A stretch of 64,000 bases of DNA from Bordetella genomosp. 10 (GCF_002261225.1 NZ_NEVM01000001.1:186001-250000), one strand, 5' to 3'; numbered from the stretch's first letter, positions 25,991 through 36,403 are shown. Program-made: numbers and translations. Notes: generated by a model from the letters alone, not told the origin.

Positions 25991-27607
25991 TTACTTGGCG
26001 GGCTTGACCGACATGGCCAGCGTGAACTGGTCGCGGCGGCCTTCGTACGTCAGGCCCTTGCGGAAGGCCCAGATCGAGCTTTCGAAGTGCAGGGGGATCA
26101 GCGCCACGTCGTCGAGGGCGATCTTGGTCGCCTGCTCATACAGCGCGCGGCGCTTCTCCGGGTCCACCGTGACCGACCCGGGAATGTAGAGCTTGTCGAA
26201 GGCCGGATTGGAATAGCCGCCGTAGTTGCTGGTGCCGAACGACTTGGGCGCGTCCAGCGAGACTACCCACAATTGGAACAGCGCCGACGCCTCGCCCACT
26301 TCCGACGGCCAGCCGCCCAGCGAGAAGCTGAACTCGCGCTTGGCGCGCTTGGGGAAGTAGATGGAGGCGGTCATCGCGTCCACATTGGTCTTGATGCCGA
26401 TGCGCGACAGGTACTGCGCCACCGCCTGCATGATCTGGCCGTCGTTGATGTAGCGGTCGTTGGTGCCGGAAATGGTCAGTTCGAAGCCGTTCGGGTAGCC
26501 GGCCTCGGCCAGCAGCTTCTTGGCGCCTTCGGGGTCGTACTTGATTTCCGGGGCCTTGGGCAGGCCGCCGAACATGCCGTCGGGCATGAACTGGTAGGCC
26601 GGGGTGGCCAGGCCGTCCATGATGCGGGCGTCGATGGTCTTGCGGTCGATGGCCATGGAGATGGCGCGCCGCACGCGCACGTCCTGCAGGGGGTTCTTGC
26701 CGTCGGGCGCCTTGACGAAGGGGCTGGGCGAACGCGCCACGTCGGGTTGGAAGAACACCAGGCGGGTCGAGGGCGTGGCGACGTAGCCGAACTTGGGGTT
26801 GTCCTTCAGGCGCTGCAGGTCGCGGGCGGCCGGGTTCTCGATGACGTCGAAGTCGCCCGACAGCAGGCCCGTCAGGCGCGGGCCCGCATTGGGCACCGGC
26901 ACCATCTTGACTTCCTTCCAGGCCGGCTTGGTACCCCAGTAGTTTTCGTTGCGCTCCAGTTCGACGCCCGTGCCCTTGATCCAGGACTTCTGGACGTAGG
27001 GACCGGTGCCGATGGCGTCCTTGCCGTTGTTGAAGTCGGCATTGGTCGGCCAGGGGCCGGTGACGCCGCAGCCATGGTCGGGGTCGAACGTCAGCTTGCC
27101 GTGCGGGAGGATGCCGTTCCAGATGATGGACAGCGAGCGCGCCAGTTCCTGCGGCATGACGGGCAGCGGCTCGCGGGTCTTGATGATGACCGTGTGCGCG
27201 TCCGGCGTCTGCACGTCCGAGAACAGCTTGGTGAACGTGGCGTAGGAGTCGGAGATGTTGGTCTTGTTGTTCAGCGTGCGGCAGATGGTGAACAGCACGT
27301 CTTCCGAGGTGAAGGGCTGGCCGTTGGAGAACTTCACGCCGTCGCGCAGCTTGATTTCCCAGGTCAGGTCGTCGGTGTTCTTCCAGGAGGTCGCCAGGCG
27401 CGGCACCAGTTTCATGTTGGCGTCGCGTCCGATCAGCATCTCGTACACATGCGCCGCCAGGGCTTCGTTGGCGGTGTTCTTGTGATAGTGCGGATCGGCT
27501 GAAGTGGCTTCCGCCGAGACGGCGATCTTCAGCGACTGGGCCTGCGCGGGGAGGGTCGCGGCGATGCCGGCGGCGGCGAGCAGCCCCAGGGTAAGACGAG
27601 ACAGCAT
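25991..27607 (-). CDS. ABC transporter substrate-binding protein, family 5 (peptide/nickel type)
   Basis: Periplasmic receptor of the DppA/OppA class, 538 residues from the ATG at 27605-27607, which is preceded by GGAG. Signal peptide MLSRLTLGLLAAAGIAATLP ending AQA, then LKIAVSAEATSADPHYHKNT, LTWEIKLRDGVKFSNGQPFT and VRVRRAISMAIDRKTIDARI, all family 5 landmarks. No permease or ATPase genes are near, so it is an orphan receptor; ligand (peptide, glutathione, other) cannot be read from sequence. Transcribed from a good promoter at 27681-27710. Confidence 0.92.
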   Translation of the reverse strand: MLSRLTLGLLAAAGIAATLPAQAQSLKIAVSAEATSADPHYHKNTANEALAAHVYEMLIGRDANMKLVPRLATSWKNTDDLTWEIKLRDGVKFSNGQPFTSEDVLFTICRTLNNKTNISDSYATFTKLFSDVQTPDAHTVIIKTREPLPVMPQELARSLSIIWNGILPHGKLTFDPDHGCGVTGPWPTNADFNNGKDAIGTGPYVQKSWIKGTGVELERNENYWGTKPAWKEVKMVPVPNAGPRLTGLLSGDFDVIENPAARDLQRLKDNPKFGYVATPSTRLVFFQPDVARSPSPFVKAPDGKNPLQDVRVRRAISMAIDRKTIDARIMDGLATPAYQFMPDGMFGGLPKAPEIKYDPEGAKKLLAEAGYPNGFELTISGTNDRYINDGQIMQAVAQYLSRIGIKTNVDAMTASIYFPKRAKREFSFSLGGWPSEVGEASALFQLWVVSLDAPKSFGTSNYGGYSNPAFDKLYIPGSVTVDPEKRRALYEQATKIALDDVALIPLHFESSIWAFRKGLTYEGRRDQFTLAMSVKPAK

Positions 27608-28220
27608 AGAAACTCCGGAAGGAACGTACGGCGCCATGACGGCTCCAGCCATGGCGACGCACCGTTTAGGACGGGGGCCGATTATCCGGATGGGGGGGAA
27701 ACACTGTCAATTCGCTGTTACCCGCAGGCGTTTGCCGGGGCGCGAATCGGAAGAAGGGGGGAAATCGAGGAGGGAGGAAGTCGGCGGCCGGGGCGGTTCG
27801 CGCGACAGTCCGATGGGACGAGGGGCGAACCGCGGCGGTCGCGGGCTTTTTTGATGTCGAGGGCAGTGAAACTGCTCTCATCGTGCGGCGAATTCGCCAA
27901 TACTGCCGCGAATTCGCCGACGCTTGCTGCCTGCCTTGGCGCCGGCGCTTGCAGAGGCCGCGGGTACGCAGGGTACCGGGTTCTGCGAGTGCTGCAACAG
28001 CTACCAAGTGGCTGCAACGATACTGCTATACCTCGTAAATCCCGCTAAGTACCGGCAAGCGCACGAGACCGGCAGGGTATGCGCGAGAGCGCCTGTCGCT
28101 GCGGGTGCTGCTTGCCGCCACGTTGTGGGCGACATACCAGGTACAACTACTACTGCTTGCTATTTACTGCTAACTGCTGCTATCGCGGCGGAAATCGGAA
28201 ACATCCACCGAGGCGCTTGC
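27608..28220. other. Gene-free spacer of about 610 bp
   Basis: No convincing coding sequence on either strand. It holds the promoter of the binding-protein gene (27681-27710), a pair of GCGAATTCGC palindromes 20 bp apart (27887-27917), and from about 28130 to 28195 a stretch rich in CTGCT and TACTGCT units. Composition is less GC-biased than the flanking genes. Confidence 0.6.
27681..27710 (-). promoter_or_regulatory. Sigma-70 promoter of the family 5 binding-protein gene
   Basis: On the minus strand a perfect TTGACA (27710-27705) is followed after 18 bases by GATAAT (27686-27681). This predicts a leader of roughly 65 bases before the start at 27607. Confidence 0.75.
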
Positions 28221-28430
28221 TTACCACTGCGAGCCGGAGAAGCGGCTGCTGGTGGCGCGGGCCTGGTTCATCGTTTCCTGCACTTCGTCGATGAAGTCGA
28301 AGAAGGCGCCGACAGCGCGCTTGATGGCGGCGAAGGGGTGGGCGGCGGTTTGTTGGGTCATGGTGGCATCCAGAATGTCGCGTTCGAGGGCGTCGGTCAG
28401 GCGGGCGTGGTTCAGGGCAATGTTCGTCAT
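28221..28430 (-). CDS. Small protein of unknown function, 69 residues
   Basis: Starts MTNIALNHARLTDALERDIL and ends QARATSSRFSGSQW. The middle, AIKRAVGAFFDFIDEVQETM, is a plausible amphipathic helix. The ATG (28428-28430) has GGAG seven bases upstream. I do not recognise the family. Two similar palindromic sites (28481-28494 and 28515-28529) lie in the probable promoter region, suggesting a tightly regulated small protein. Confidence 0.65.
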   Translation of the reverse strand: MTNIALNHARLTDALERDILDATMTQQTAAHPFAAIKRAVGAFFDFIDEVQETMNQARATSSRFSGSQW

Positions 28431-28480
28431 GGTCTTTCTCCGGGGTGTTGCGTCATGTGCTGCATCAGTGAAAACCATTA

Positions 28481-28529
28481 TAGGGAATACCCTAGGTGCA
28501 GCGCAACATGAAATTAGGGGTAAACCCTA
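28481..28529 (-). promoter_or_regulatory. Pair of TAGGG...CCCTA palindromes upstream of the small gene
   Basis: TAGGG-AATA-CCCTA (28481-28494) and TAGGG-GTAAA-CCCTA (28515-28529), centres about 34 bp apart, roughly three helical turns. Spacing and symmetry suggest two operator sites for one dimeric regulator. A half-similar site, GGGTTTTCCCTAG, occurs at 50618-50630. Confidence 0.45.
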
Positions 28530-28619
28530 GTTGTGTTGTAAACAAGCATGACAGTGCCCCCGGCAGACGGGCGGAGGAGGGGCCACAGGCGGTGGTTCAA
28601 GGGGATAAGCGCCATAAAA

Positions 28620-28649
28620 AATTATTTACCGTCCAGTCGGTAAGTAATT
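28620..28649. promoter_or_regulatory. Probable TetR operator
   Basis: AATTATTTACCG (28620-28631) and CGGTAAGTAATT (28638-28649) form 12-bp arms around TCCAGT with one mismatch, ending three bases before the TetR ATG. Position and symmetry fit an autoregulatory operator that may also control the downstream acyl-CoA genes. Confidence 0.7.
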
Positions 28650-28652
28650 AGA

Positions 28653-29363
28653 ATGGACGCCATGAGCACGACATCCCCTTCATCCACGCCTGTCCCGGCC
28701 ATCGCGGCCGACGCCTCCGCGCCGCCGCGCCCGCGCGCCGGCCGTCCGCCTTCCATGCCGGCCCCGCGCGCCAGCATCCTGGCCGAGGCCGCGCGCCTGT
28801 TCGCCGAGAGCGGCTACGAGAACAGCGCCATGGCCGACGTGGCGGCGCGGCTAGGCATGTCCAAAGCGGCCATCTATCACTACTTCCGCACCAAGCAGGA
28901 CATCTACGACGCCATCATCATCGAGACGCTGAGCACGCTGGGCCAGGCCGTGGCCGACGCCGTGGCGGCCGCCGAGGGGCCGGCCGCGCGCCTGCGCGCC
29001 TTCATGCTGGCGCATGCCCGCCACCTGGAGGCGCACCACGCGAAATTCGTCGCCATGCTGATCGGCTATTCGGGCATGAGCCCGGTGTACCGCGAAGACG
29101 CGGCCCGCTTGCGCGACGACTATGAACATCTGCTGCGCGGCTTGATCGCCGACGGCGTCGCGCAGGGCGTCTTTCGCGGCATCGACCCCGCGGGGACCGG
29201 CCGGGCCATCCTGTCCATGCTGAATTGGATGGCGCGCTGGTACAAGCCGGGCCAGGGCCAGAGCGCCGAGTCGGTGGCGGAGGGCTATTACGACCTGCTG
29301 CTGGGCGGCCTGCGCCAGACGCCGGCGGCGGCCGGCGAGGCGCCGCCGCCCGCGCATCCCTGA
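28653..29363 (+). CDS. TetR/AcrR family transcriptional regulator
   Basis: 236 residues. After a 38-residue Pro/Ala-rich leader comes the TetR helix-turn-helix: RASILAEAARLFAESGYENS, AMADVAARLGMSKAAIYHYF, RTKQDIYDAI. The C-terminal ligand domain is of the type found next to acyl-CoA catabolic genes. A near-perfect inverted repeat abuts the start. It heads a same-strand run with acyl-CoA dehydrogenase, CoA-transferase and 3-hydroxyacyl-CoA dehydrogenase, so control by an acyl-CoA ligand is the likely role, by inference. Met4 is an alternative start. Confidence 0.92.
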   Translation: MDAMSTTSPSSTPVPAIAADASAPPRPRAGRPPSMPAPRASILAEAARLFAESGYENSAMADVAARLGMSKAAIYHYFRTKQDIYDAIIIETLSTLGQAVADAVAAAEGPAARLRAFMLAHARHLEAHHAKFVAMLIGYSGMSPVYREDAARLRDDYEHLLRGLIADGVAQGVFRGIDPAGTGRAILSMLNWMARWYKPGQGQSAESVAEGYYDLLLGGLRQTPAAAGEAPPPAHP

Positions 29364-29401
29364 GTCGGATACCGGGCCGCCGGGCCCTTGCGCGTTCATA
29401 A

Positions 29402-29471
29402 GCATCGCAGTTCGTACGCAACGCAATTCAGACGCATCGCAATTCATACGCAACGCACTCATACGCATCGG
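29402..29471. repeat. Tandem repeat of a 31-32 bp unit before the acyl-CoA dehydrogenase gene
   Basis: Two units, 29402-29433 (32 bp) and 29434-29464 (31 bp), both built on GCATCGCARTTCRTACGCAA, plus a partial third (GCATCGG). Within each unit CGCA recurs every few bases. It fills the leader between the TetR gene and the ribosome-binding site at 29481. Confidence 0.75.
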
Positions 29472-29492
29472 AAATACCCCAGGAGATCCACG

Positions 29493-30644
29493 ATGGCCCT
29501 CGACCATGAAACCCTCAACCTGTTGCTGGAAGCGGTGCGCCGTTTCGTCGACGAACGGCTCATCCCCGCCGAGCACGAAGTCGCCGAGACCGGCGAGATC
29601 CCGCCGGCCATCGTCGAGGAAATGCGCGAACTGGGACTGTTCGGCCTGTCCATCGCGCCCGAATACGGCGGCCTGGGCCTGACTATGGAAGAAGAAGTCC
29701 AGGTCGCCATGGCGCTGGGCCACACCTCGCCGGCCTTCCGCTCCCTGGCCGGCACCAATATCGGCATCGGCTCGCAAGCCATCGTCATGGCCGGCACCGA
29801 CGAGCAGCGCAAGCGCTACCTGCCCAAGCTGGCCAGCGGCGAGATCATCGGCTCCTTCGCCCTGACCGAGCCGGAGGCCGGCTCGGACGCCATGTCGCTG
29901 CGCACTTTCGCCCGGCGCGACGGCGATCACTACATCCTCAACGGCACCAAGCGCTTCATCACCAACGCGCCGGTCGCCGGCCTGTTCTCCGTGATGGCGC
30001 GCACCAGCCAGGAACGCAAGGCCGACGCCATTTCCTGCTTCCTGGTGGAGGCCGGCACGCCGGGCCTGACGCTGGGCAAGCCCGACAAGAAGATGGGGCA
30101 GGCCGGCGCGCTGACCTGCGACGTGATCTTCGACAACTGCCGCGTGCCCGCCTCGGCGCTGCTGGGCGGCCAGGAAGGAATCGGCTTTCGCACCGCCATG
30201 CGCGTGCTGGACAAGGGCCGCCTGCATATCTCGGCGCTGTGCGTCGGGACGGCGCAGCGCCTGATCGCCGACGCCGTGCGCTACGCGGCCGAGCGCAAGC
30301 AGTTCGGCAAGCCGATCGCCGAGTTCCAGCTCGTCCAGGCCATGATCGCGGACAGCCAGACGGAAGCCTACGCGGCGCGCTGCATGGTCATGGATGCCGC
30401 GCGCAAGCGCGACCGGGGCGAGAACACCACGCTGGAGGCGGCCTCCTGCAAGCTCTACGCCGCCGAAATGGTCGGGCGGGTGGCCGACCGCGCGGTGCAG
30501 ATCCACGGCGGCGCGGGCTACGTATCGGAATACGCGGTCGAGCGCTTCTATCGCGACGTGCGCCTGTTCCGCATCTACGAGGGCACCACGCAGATCCAGC
30601 AACTGGTCGTCGCCCGCGAAACCATGAAGGCGCACGGTTATTGA
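29493..30644 (+). CDS. Acyl-CoA dehydrogenase
   Basis: FAD enzyme that introduces the alpha-beta double bond into an acyl-CoA. 383 residues from the ATG at 29493 with AGGAGA seven bases upstream. Landmarks: FALTEPEAGSDAMSLRTFA (signature 1), DKKMGQAGALTCDVIFDNCR, and RLFRIYEGTTQIQQLVVAR near the C-terminus holding the catalytic glutamate and signature 2. Chain length or branched-chain preference cannot be read. Part of the run with a CoA-transferase and 3-hydroxyacyl-CoA dehydrogenase under the TetR regulator. Confidence 0.94.
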   Translation: MALDHETLNLLLEAVRRFVDERLIPAEHEVAETGEIPPAIVEEMRELGLFGLSIAPEYGGLGLTMEEEVQVAMALGHTSPAFRSLAGTNIGIGSQAIVMAGTDEQRKRYLPKLASGEIIGSFALTEPEAGSDAMSLRTFARRDGDHYILNGTKRFITNAPVAGLFSVMARTSQERKADAISCFLVEAGTPGLTLGKPDKKMGQAGALTCDVIFDNCRVPASALLGGQEGIGFRTAMRVLDKGRLHISALCVGTAQRLIADAVRYAAERKQFGKPIAEFQLVQAMIADSQTEAYAARCMVMDAARKRDRGENTTLEAASCKLYAAEMVGRVADRAVQIHGGAGYVSEYAVERFYRDVRLFRIYEGTTQIQQLVVARETMKAHGY

Positions 30645-30850
30645 ATCGAGCGCGCCGTCCGGTCGTCCAGTCGGTCGTTCGTTCGGCCGACACCGGACGT
30701 CGTCCCCCCCGTTTGGGGCAAAATAGCCCCAGCGCGGCAACCGGCCGGCTCGCGCCGTGCGGCCGCCTTGCGGCTTTCGACGGCCGCGCCCCGCATGGCC
30801 AGACCGCGGCGGACGGTGTCCGCCTCCCTCAATCGCTATTTCTCGGTTTT

Positions 30851-32077
30851 ATGTCCACTCGTCCTGCTCCCCTGACCGGTATCCGCGTCCTCGACCTGAC
30901 CCGCGTGCTCGCGGGCCCCTGGTGCACCCAAAACCTGGCCGATCTCGGCGCCGAGGTCGTCAAGATCGAGCGGCCAGGCGCGGGCGACGATACGCGCGGC
31001 TGGGGGCCCCCGTACCTGAAGGACCAGGACGGCAACGATACGAGCGAGGCGGCGTACTACCTCTCCGCCAACCGCAACAAGCTGTCCGTCGCGCTGGACA
31101 TCGCCACGCCGCGCGGCGCCGAACTGGTGCGCGACCTGGCGCGCCAGAGCGACATCCTGGTGGAGAACTTCAAGGTGGGCGGCCTGCGCAAGTACGGCCT
31201 CGACTACGAGAGCCTGAGCAAGGAAAACCCCGGCCTCATCTATTGCTCCATCACCGGCTTCGGCCAGACGGGGCCCTACGCCTCCCGTCCCGGCTACGAC
31301 TTCATGATCCAGGGCATGGGCGGGCTCATGAGCATCACCGGCGAACGCGACGACCTGCCGGGCGGCGGCCCGCAGAAGGCCGGCGTCGCGGTGGCGGACC
31401 TGATGACCGGCATGTATTCGACGGTGGGCATCCTGGCGGCGCTGCACGAGCGCGGCCGCAGCGGCCTGGGCCAGCATATCGACATGGCCCTGCTCGACTG
31501 CCAGGTCGCCATGCTGGCGAACCAGAACCTGAACTACATGACCTCGGGCAAGGCGCCGCGCCGGGCGGGCAACGCGCACCAGAACCTGGTGCCCTACCAG
31601 GTCTTCGCGGTCCGCGACGGCCACATGATCGTGGCGGTGGGCAACGACAGCCAGTTCCGCGCGTATTGCGGCGTCATCGGCCTGCCCGAGCTGGCGGACG
31701 ATCCGCGCTTCAACACCAACCCGAAGCGCGTGGTCAATCGGGAGGCGCTGGTGCCGCTGCTGGTCGAGCGCATGGCGCAAGGCGAGCGCGACCGCTGGCT
31801 GGCCGACCTGGAGCGCGCGGGCGTGCCCGCTGGCCCCATCAATACGCTGGACCAGGTGTACGAGGATCCGCAGGTGGTTTTCCGCCAGATGAAGCGGGAG
31901 CTGCCGCACCCGGCGGCCGGCACGACGCCCATCGCGGGCAGTCCGCTGCGCCTGTCGGGCAGCCCGGTCGAATATCGCCACGCGCCGCCCATGCTGGGCG
32001 AGCACACCGCGCAGGTGCTGCGCGAGCGCCTGGGCTTGTCCGAGGCGGAGATCGAGGCGCTGGCGTCCGGTCGATGA
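30851..32077 (+). CDS. CaiB/BaiF class III CoA-transferase
   Basis: Moves CoA between carboxylic acids without a freely dissociating intermediate. 408 residues from the ATG at 30851 (MSTRPAPLTGIRVLDLTRVL). Family landmarks: GPWCTQNLADLGAEVVKIER, NRNKLSVALDIATPRGAELV, GYDFMIQGMGGLMSITGE, and GQHIDMALLDCQVAML with the likely catalytic Asp. Ribosome-binding site is weak. Upstream 206 bp from the acyl-CoA dehydrogenase gene; it likely activates the acid that the neighbouring enzymes oxidise. Confidence 0.94.
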   Translation: MSTRPAPLTGIRVLDLTRVLAGPWCTQNLADLGAEVVKIERPGAGDDTRGWGPPYLKDQDGNDTSEAAYYLSANRNKLSVALDIATPRGAELVRDLARQSDILVENFKVGGLRKYGLDYESLSKENPGLIYCSITGFGQTGPYASRPGYDFMIQGMGGLMSITGERDDLPGGGPQKAGVAVADLMTGMYSTVGILAALHERGRSGLGQHIDMALLDCQVAMLANQNLNYMTSGKAPRRAGNAHQNLVPYQVFAVRDGHMIVAVGNDSQFRAYCGVIGLPELADDPRFNTNPKRVVNREALVPLLVERMAQGERDRWLADLERAGVPAGPINTLDQVYEDPQVVFRQMKRELPHPAAGTTPIAGSPLRLSGSPVEYRHAPPMLGEHTAQVLRERLGLSEAEIEALASGR

Positions 32078-32209
32078 GCCGGCGCGCCGGCCTCGCGCAA
32101 TCCGATTGCCGCACGCGGAGCGACCGCGCAAGTCCGTCGCTCCCGGCATCAACGCCGGCGCCATTCCGGGCGCCGGTCCGGTATCCGTAGCAAAGCAGGA
32201 GCAGAAGAA

Positions 32210-33754
32210 ATGAAGCCGATCGAAACTGTGGGCGTGCTGGGCGCCGGCGCGATGGGACGCGGTATCGCACAGATCGCCGCCCAGGCGGGCTTGCGGGTCA
32301 AGCTGTTCGACGCCAGCGCCGACGCCGTGCAGGCGGCATGCGCGAGCTTGCGGCAGACGTGGGACAAGCTGGTGCAGAAGGGCAAGATGGAGGCCGCCGA
32401 CGCGGAGGCCGCCTTGCAGCGCGTCGTCGCCTGCAAGGCGCTGGAGGAACTGGCTGACTGCCAACTGGTGATCGAGGCCATCGTCGAGCGCCTGGACGTC
32501 AAGCGCGAAGTCTTCGGCAAGCTGGAAGCGGTGGTGGCCGACGATTGCATCCTGGCGTCGAACACCTCGTCGCTGTCGATCACGGCGATCGCCTCGGGCT
32601 GTCGCCTGCCGGGCCGCGTCGCCGGCTTCCATTTCTTCAATCCCGTGCCCTTGATGAAGGTGGTCGAGGTGGTCGACGGCCTGCGCGGCGACCCCGCCGC
32701 CGGCGACGCCCTGATGGCGCTGGCGAGCCGCATGGGGCATACGCCGGTGCGGGCGCGCGACATGCCGGGGTTCATCGTCAACCACGCCGGCCGCGGCCTG
32801 AATACGGAAGGCTTGCGCGTCGCGCAGGAATCGGTGGCGACGTTCGACCAGATCGACGCCATCATGCGCGAACAGGCCGGCTTCCGCATGGGCCCCTTCG
32901 AGCTGATGGACCTGACCTCGCTCGACGTGTCGCATCCCGTGATGGAGTCGATCTACCGGCAGTTCTTCGACGAGGCGCGGTTCCGGCCGTCGCCCTTGAC
33001 CACCGTGCGCCTGGCCGGCGGCCTGATCGGCCGCAAGGCGGGCGAGGGCTTTTACCGCTACGTCGACGGCCAGAAGCAGACGCCGGCCGAAGCGGCCGCG
33101 CCCGCCTTGCCGGGCGGACTCAAGGTATGGGTGAGCCCCGTCCACCCGCAGGGCCTGGAATGCGCGCAAGGCTTGCTGAAGCAGTTGAAATCCGGCCCGT
33201 TGCAGGCGGGTTTCGAGCTGTCCACCGCCAGCGAGGCGCCCGATGACGCCTTGATCGTCGTCACGCCCTACGGCGAGGACGTTTCCACCGCGGTCTACAC
33301 GCAGGGACTGGACCCGGCCCGCACGGTGGGCATCGATACGTTCAACGGCCTGAAGGGCGGCCAGCGCCGCACCTTGATGGTGTCGCCGGCCACCGAGCCG
33401 CGCTGGCGCGACGCGGCGCATGGGCTGTTCGCCGCCGACGGCGCGGCCGTCAGCGTGGTGCAGGACTCGCCGGGCTTCGTGGCGCAGCGCATCGTCGCCT
33501 GCATCGTGAACATCGCGGCGGACATCGCCCAGCAGCGGATCGCCACGCCGGAGGACATCGACCAGGCCGTGCGGCTGGGCCTGGGCTATCCCATGGGTCC
33601 GCTGGCGCTGGGCGACGCGCTGGGCGCGGCGCGCATCCTGGAGATCCTGCGCAATATGCAGCGGGTGACCGGCGACCCGCGCTACCGCCCCAGCCTGTGG
33701 CTGCAGCGGCGCGTGCAACTGGGGATGTCATTGCAGGCGAAAAGCCTGGCTTGA
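32210..33754 (+). CDS. 3-hydroxyacyl-CoA dehydrogenase, PaaH type
   Basis: NAD-dependent oxidation of 3-hydroxyacyl-CoA to 3-oxoacyl-CoA. 514 residues: Rossmann start VGVLGAGAMGRGIAQIAAQA, ILASNTSSLSITAIASGCRL, GRVAGFHFFNPVPLMKVVEV, then the dimerisation domain (MPGFIVNHAGRGLNTEGLRV) and a second C-terminal domain copy (DSPGFVAQRIVACIVNIAAD). This duplicated layout is that of PaaH, which acts in phenylacetate or fatty acyl breakdown. Good RBS AGGAGCAGAAG. No other paa genes are present, so the exact pathway is open. Confidence 0.92.
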   Translation: MKPIETVGVLGAGAMGRGIAQIAAQAGLRVKLFDASADAVQAACASLRQTWDKLVQKGKMEAADAEAALQRVVACKALEELADCQLVIEAIVERLDVKREVFGKLEAVVADDCILASNTSSLSITAIASGCRLPGRVAGFHFFNPVPLMKVVEVVDGLRGDPAAGDALMALASRMGHTPVRARDMPGFIVNHAGRGLNTEGLRVAQESVATFDQIDAIMREQAGFRMGPFELMDLTSLDVSHPVMESIYRQFFDEARFRPSPLTTVRLAGGLIGRKAGEGFYRYVDGQKQTPAEAAAPALPGGLKVWVSPVHPQGLECAQGLLKQLKSGPLQAGFELSTASEAPDDALIVVTPYGEDVSTAVYTQGLDPARTVGIDTFNGLKGGQRRTLMVSPATEPRWRDAAHGLFAADGAAVSVVQDSPGFVAQRIVACIVNIAADIAQQRIATPEDIDQAVRLGLGYPMGPLALGDALGAARILEILRNMQRVTGDPRYRPSLWLQRRVQLGMSLQAKSLA

Positions 33755-33774
33755 TGCCAGGGGCCTGAGGAGGG

Positions 33775-33799
33775 GCGGACGCGCCATCCGGCCGTCCGC
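33775..33799. terminator. Hairpin between convergent genes
   Basis: GCGGACG (33775-33781) and CGTCCGC (33793-33799) pair around an 11-base loop between the stops of the 3-hydroxyacyl-CoA dehydrogenase gene and proB. No T-run on either side, so termination is uncertain. Confidence 0.3.
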
Positions 33800-33807
33800 G
33801 TCTCCCT

Positions 33808-34956
33808 TCAGAGCACCACGAGATTATCGCGGTGCACCAGTTCCGGGTCGGTCATGCTGCCGAGGATGGCGGCGATCTGCGTGGAGGGCTGCCGCATGAT
33901 GCGGCGCGTGTCGGCCGACGAGTAGTTGACGAGGCCGCGCGCGCACTCGCGTCCTTCCTGGTCGACGCAGGCGATGACGTCGCCGCGTTCGAAATCCCCA
34001 TGCACCTCGGTCACGCCGATCGGCAGCAGGCTCTTGCCTTCGTTCATCAGCGCGTGCACCGCGCCGGCGTCCAGGACCACGTGGCCGCGCAGGCGCAGAT
34101 GGTCGGCCAGCCATTGCTTGCGCGCCGACCAGACCGGCAGCACGGCGCGCAATTCGCTGCCTATGCATTCGCCCTGCGACAGCCGCACCAGCACGTCGCG
34201 TTCGCGGCCCGAGGCGATGACGGTATGGGCGCCGCTGTGCGCGGCGCGCTTGGCCGCCAGGATCTTGGTCAGCATGCCGCCGGTGCCGACGCCGCTGCCG
34301 GCGCCGCCGGCCATGGCCTCCAGCGCCGGGTCGCCGGCCTGGGCGTGCGAGACGAAGCGCGCGTCCGGGTTCTTGCGCGGATCGGATTCGTAGAGGCCGC
34401 GCTGGTCGGTGAGGATGATCAGCGTGTCCGCTTCGATCAGGTTGGTGACCAGCGCGCCCAGCGTGTCGTTGTCGCCGAAGCGGATTTCATCGGTGACCAC
34501 CGTGTCGTTTTCGTTGACGATGGGCACCACGCCCAGCCGCAGCAGGGCGAAAAGCGTGGAGCGCGCGTTCAGGTAGCGATGCCGGTCGGCCAGGTCTTCA
34601 TGCGTCAGCAGGATCTGCGCGGTGCGCAGGCCATGCTCGGCGAAGGCGGCTTCATAGGCCTGCGCCAGGCCCATTTGCCCGACGGCCGCGGCGGCCTGCA
34701 GCTCGTGCATCACCGACGGCCGCTTGCGCCAGCCCAGGCGCGCCATGCCCTCGGCGACGGCGCCGCTGGAGACCAGCACGATCTGCTTGCCCTGCTGGCG
34801 CAGCGAGGAGATCTGCGCGGCCCAGTGGGCGACGGCGGCGCGGTCCAGGCCGCGGCCTTCATTGGTGACGAGGGAGGAGCCGACCTTGGCCACCAGCCGG
34901 TTGGCGGCGGCGACGACGGAGACGGACTCGGAGACAGCTTGGTTGGCAGCGATCAT
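33808..34956 (-). CDS. proB: Glutamate 5-kinase ProB
   Basis: First step of proline synthesis, phosphorylating glutamate. 382 residues: amino-acid kinase domain ([46 protein letters not shown] segment [40 protein letters not shown]) and a C-terminal PUA domain ([20 protein letters not shown]). In Betaproteobacteria proB commonly follows obgE, as here (143-bp spacer), so rplU-rpmA, obgE and proB form a conserved block. Confidence 0.96.
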   Translation of the reverse strand: MIAANQAVSESVSVVAAANRLVAKVGSSLVTNEGRGLDRAAVAHWAAQISSLRQQGKQIVLVSSGAVAEGMARLGWRKRPSVMHELQAAAAVGQMGLAQAYEAAFAEHGLRTAQILLTHEDLADRHRYLNARSTLFALLRLGVVPIVNENDTVVTDEIRFGDNDTLGALVTNLIEADTLIILTDQRGLYESDPRKNPDARFVSHAQAGDPALEAMAGGAGSGVGTGGMLTKILAAKRAAHSGAHTVIASGRERDVLVRLSQGECIGSELRAVLPVWSARKQWLADHLRLRGHVVLDAGAVHALMNEGKSLLPIGVTEVHGDFERGDVIACVDQEGRECARGLVNYSSADTRRIMRQPSTQIAAILGSMTDPELVHRDNLVVL

Positions 34957-35099
34957 GGCGCGGGCCGGGGCGGTGCGTTGAAACGAAACCCGGAGGCGGC
35001 GCGGGTCCGGCCGGGGCCGGTGGGTGCCTGCGCCGCCGGTGGCGGGCGGAAACCTGCGGAGCGATCCCCGCGGGCAGGGTGACGGAACGGAATTATGGC

Positions 35100-36287
<1,188 letters not shown>

Positions 36288-36371
36288 TCAGGCGGATGCG
36301 CTTCGGCAAACGCCAGGAAGAGCAAACCCCAATGAAGCGAACTTTCTTTTTAATGCAAACCGCGGAAGGTA

Positions 36372-36403
36372 AAAAGGCCCTGCCGCGTGTGGCAGAGCCT
36401 TTT
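36372..36403 (-). terminator. Intrinsic terminator of the rplU-rpmA operon
   Basis: AAAAGGCCCTGCC (36372-36384) and GGCAGAGCCTTTT (36391-36403) pair over 13 bp with one mismatch around a 6-base loop. On the minus strand the stem is followed by a run of T, 46 bases after the rpmA stop codon. Confidence 0.9.
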
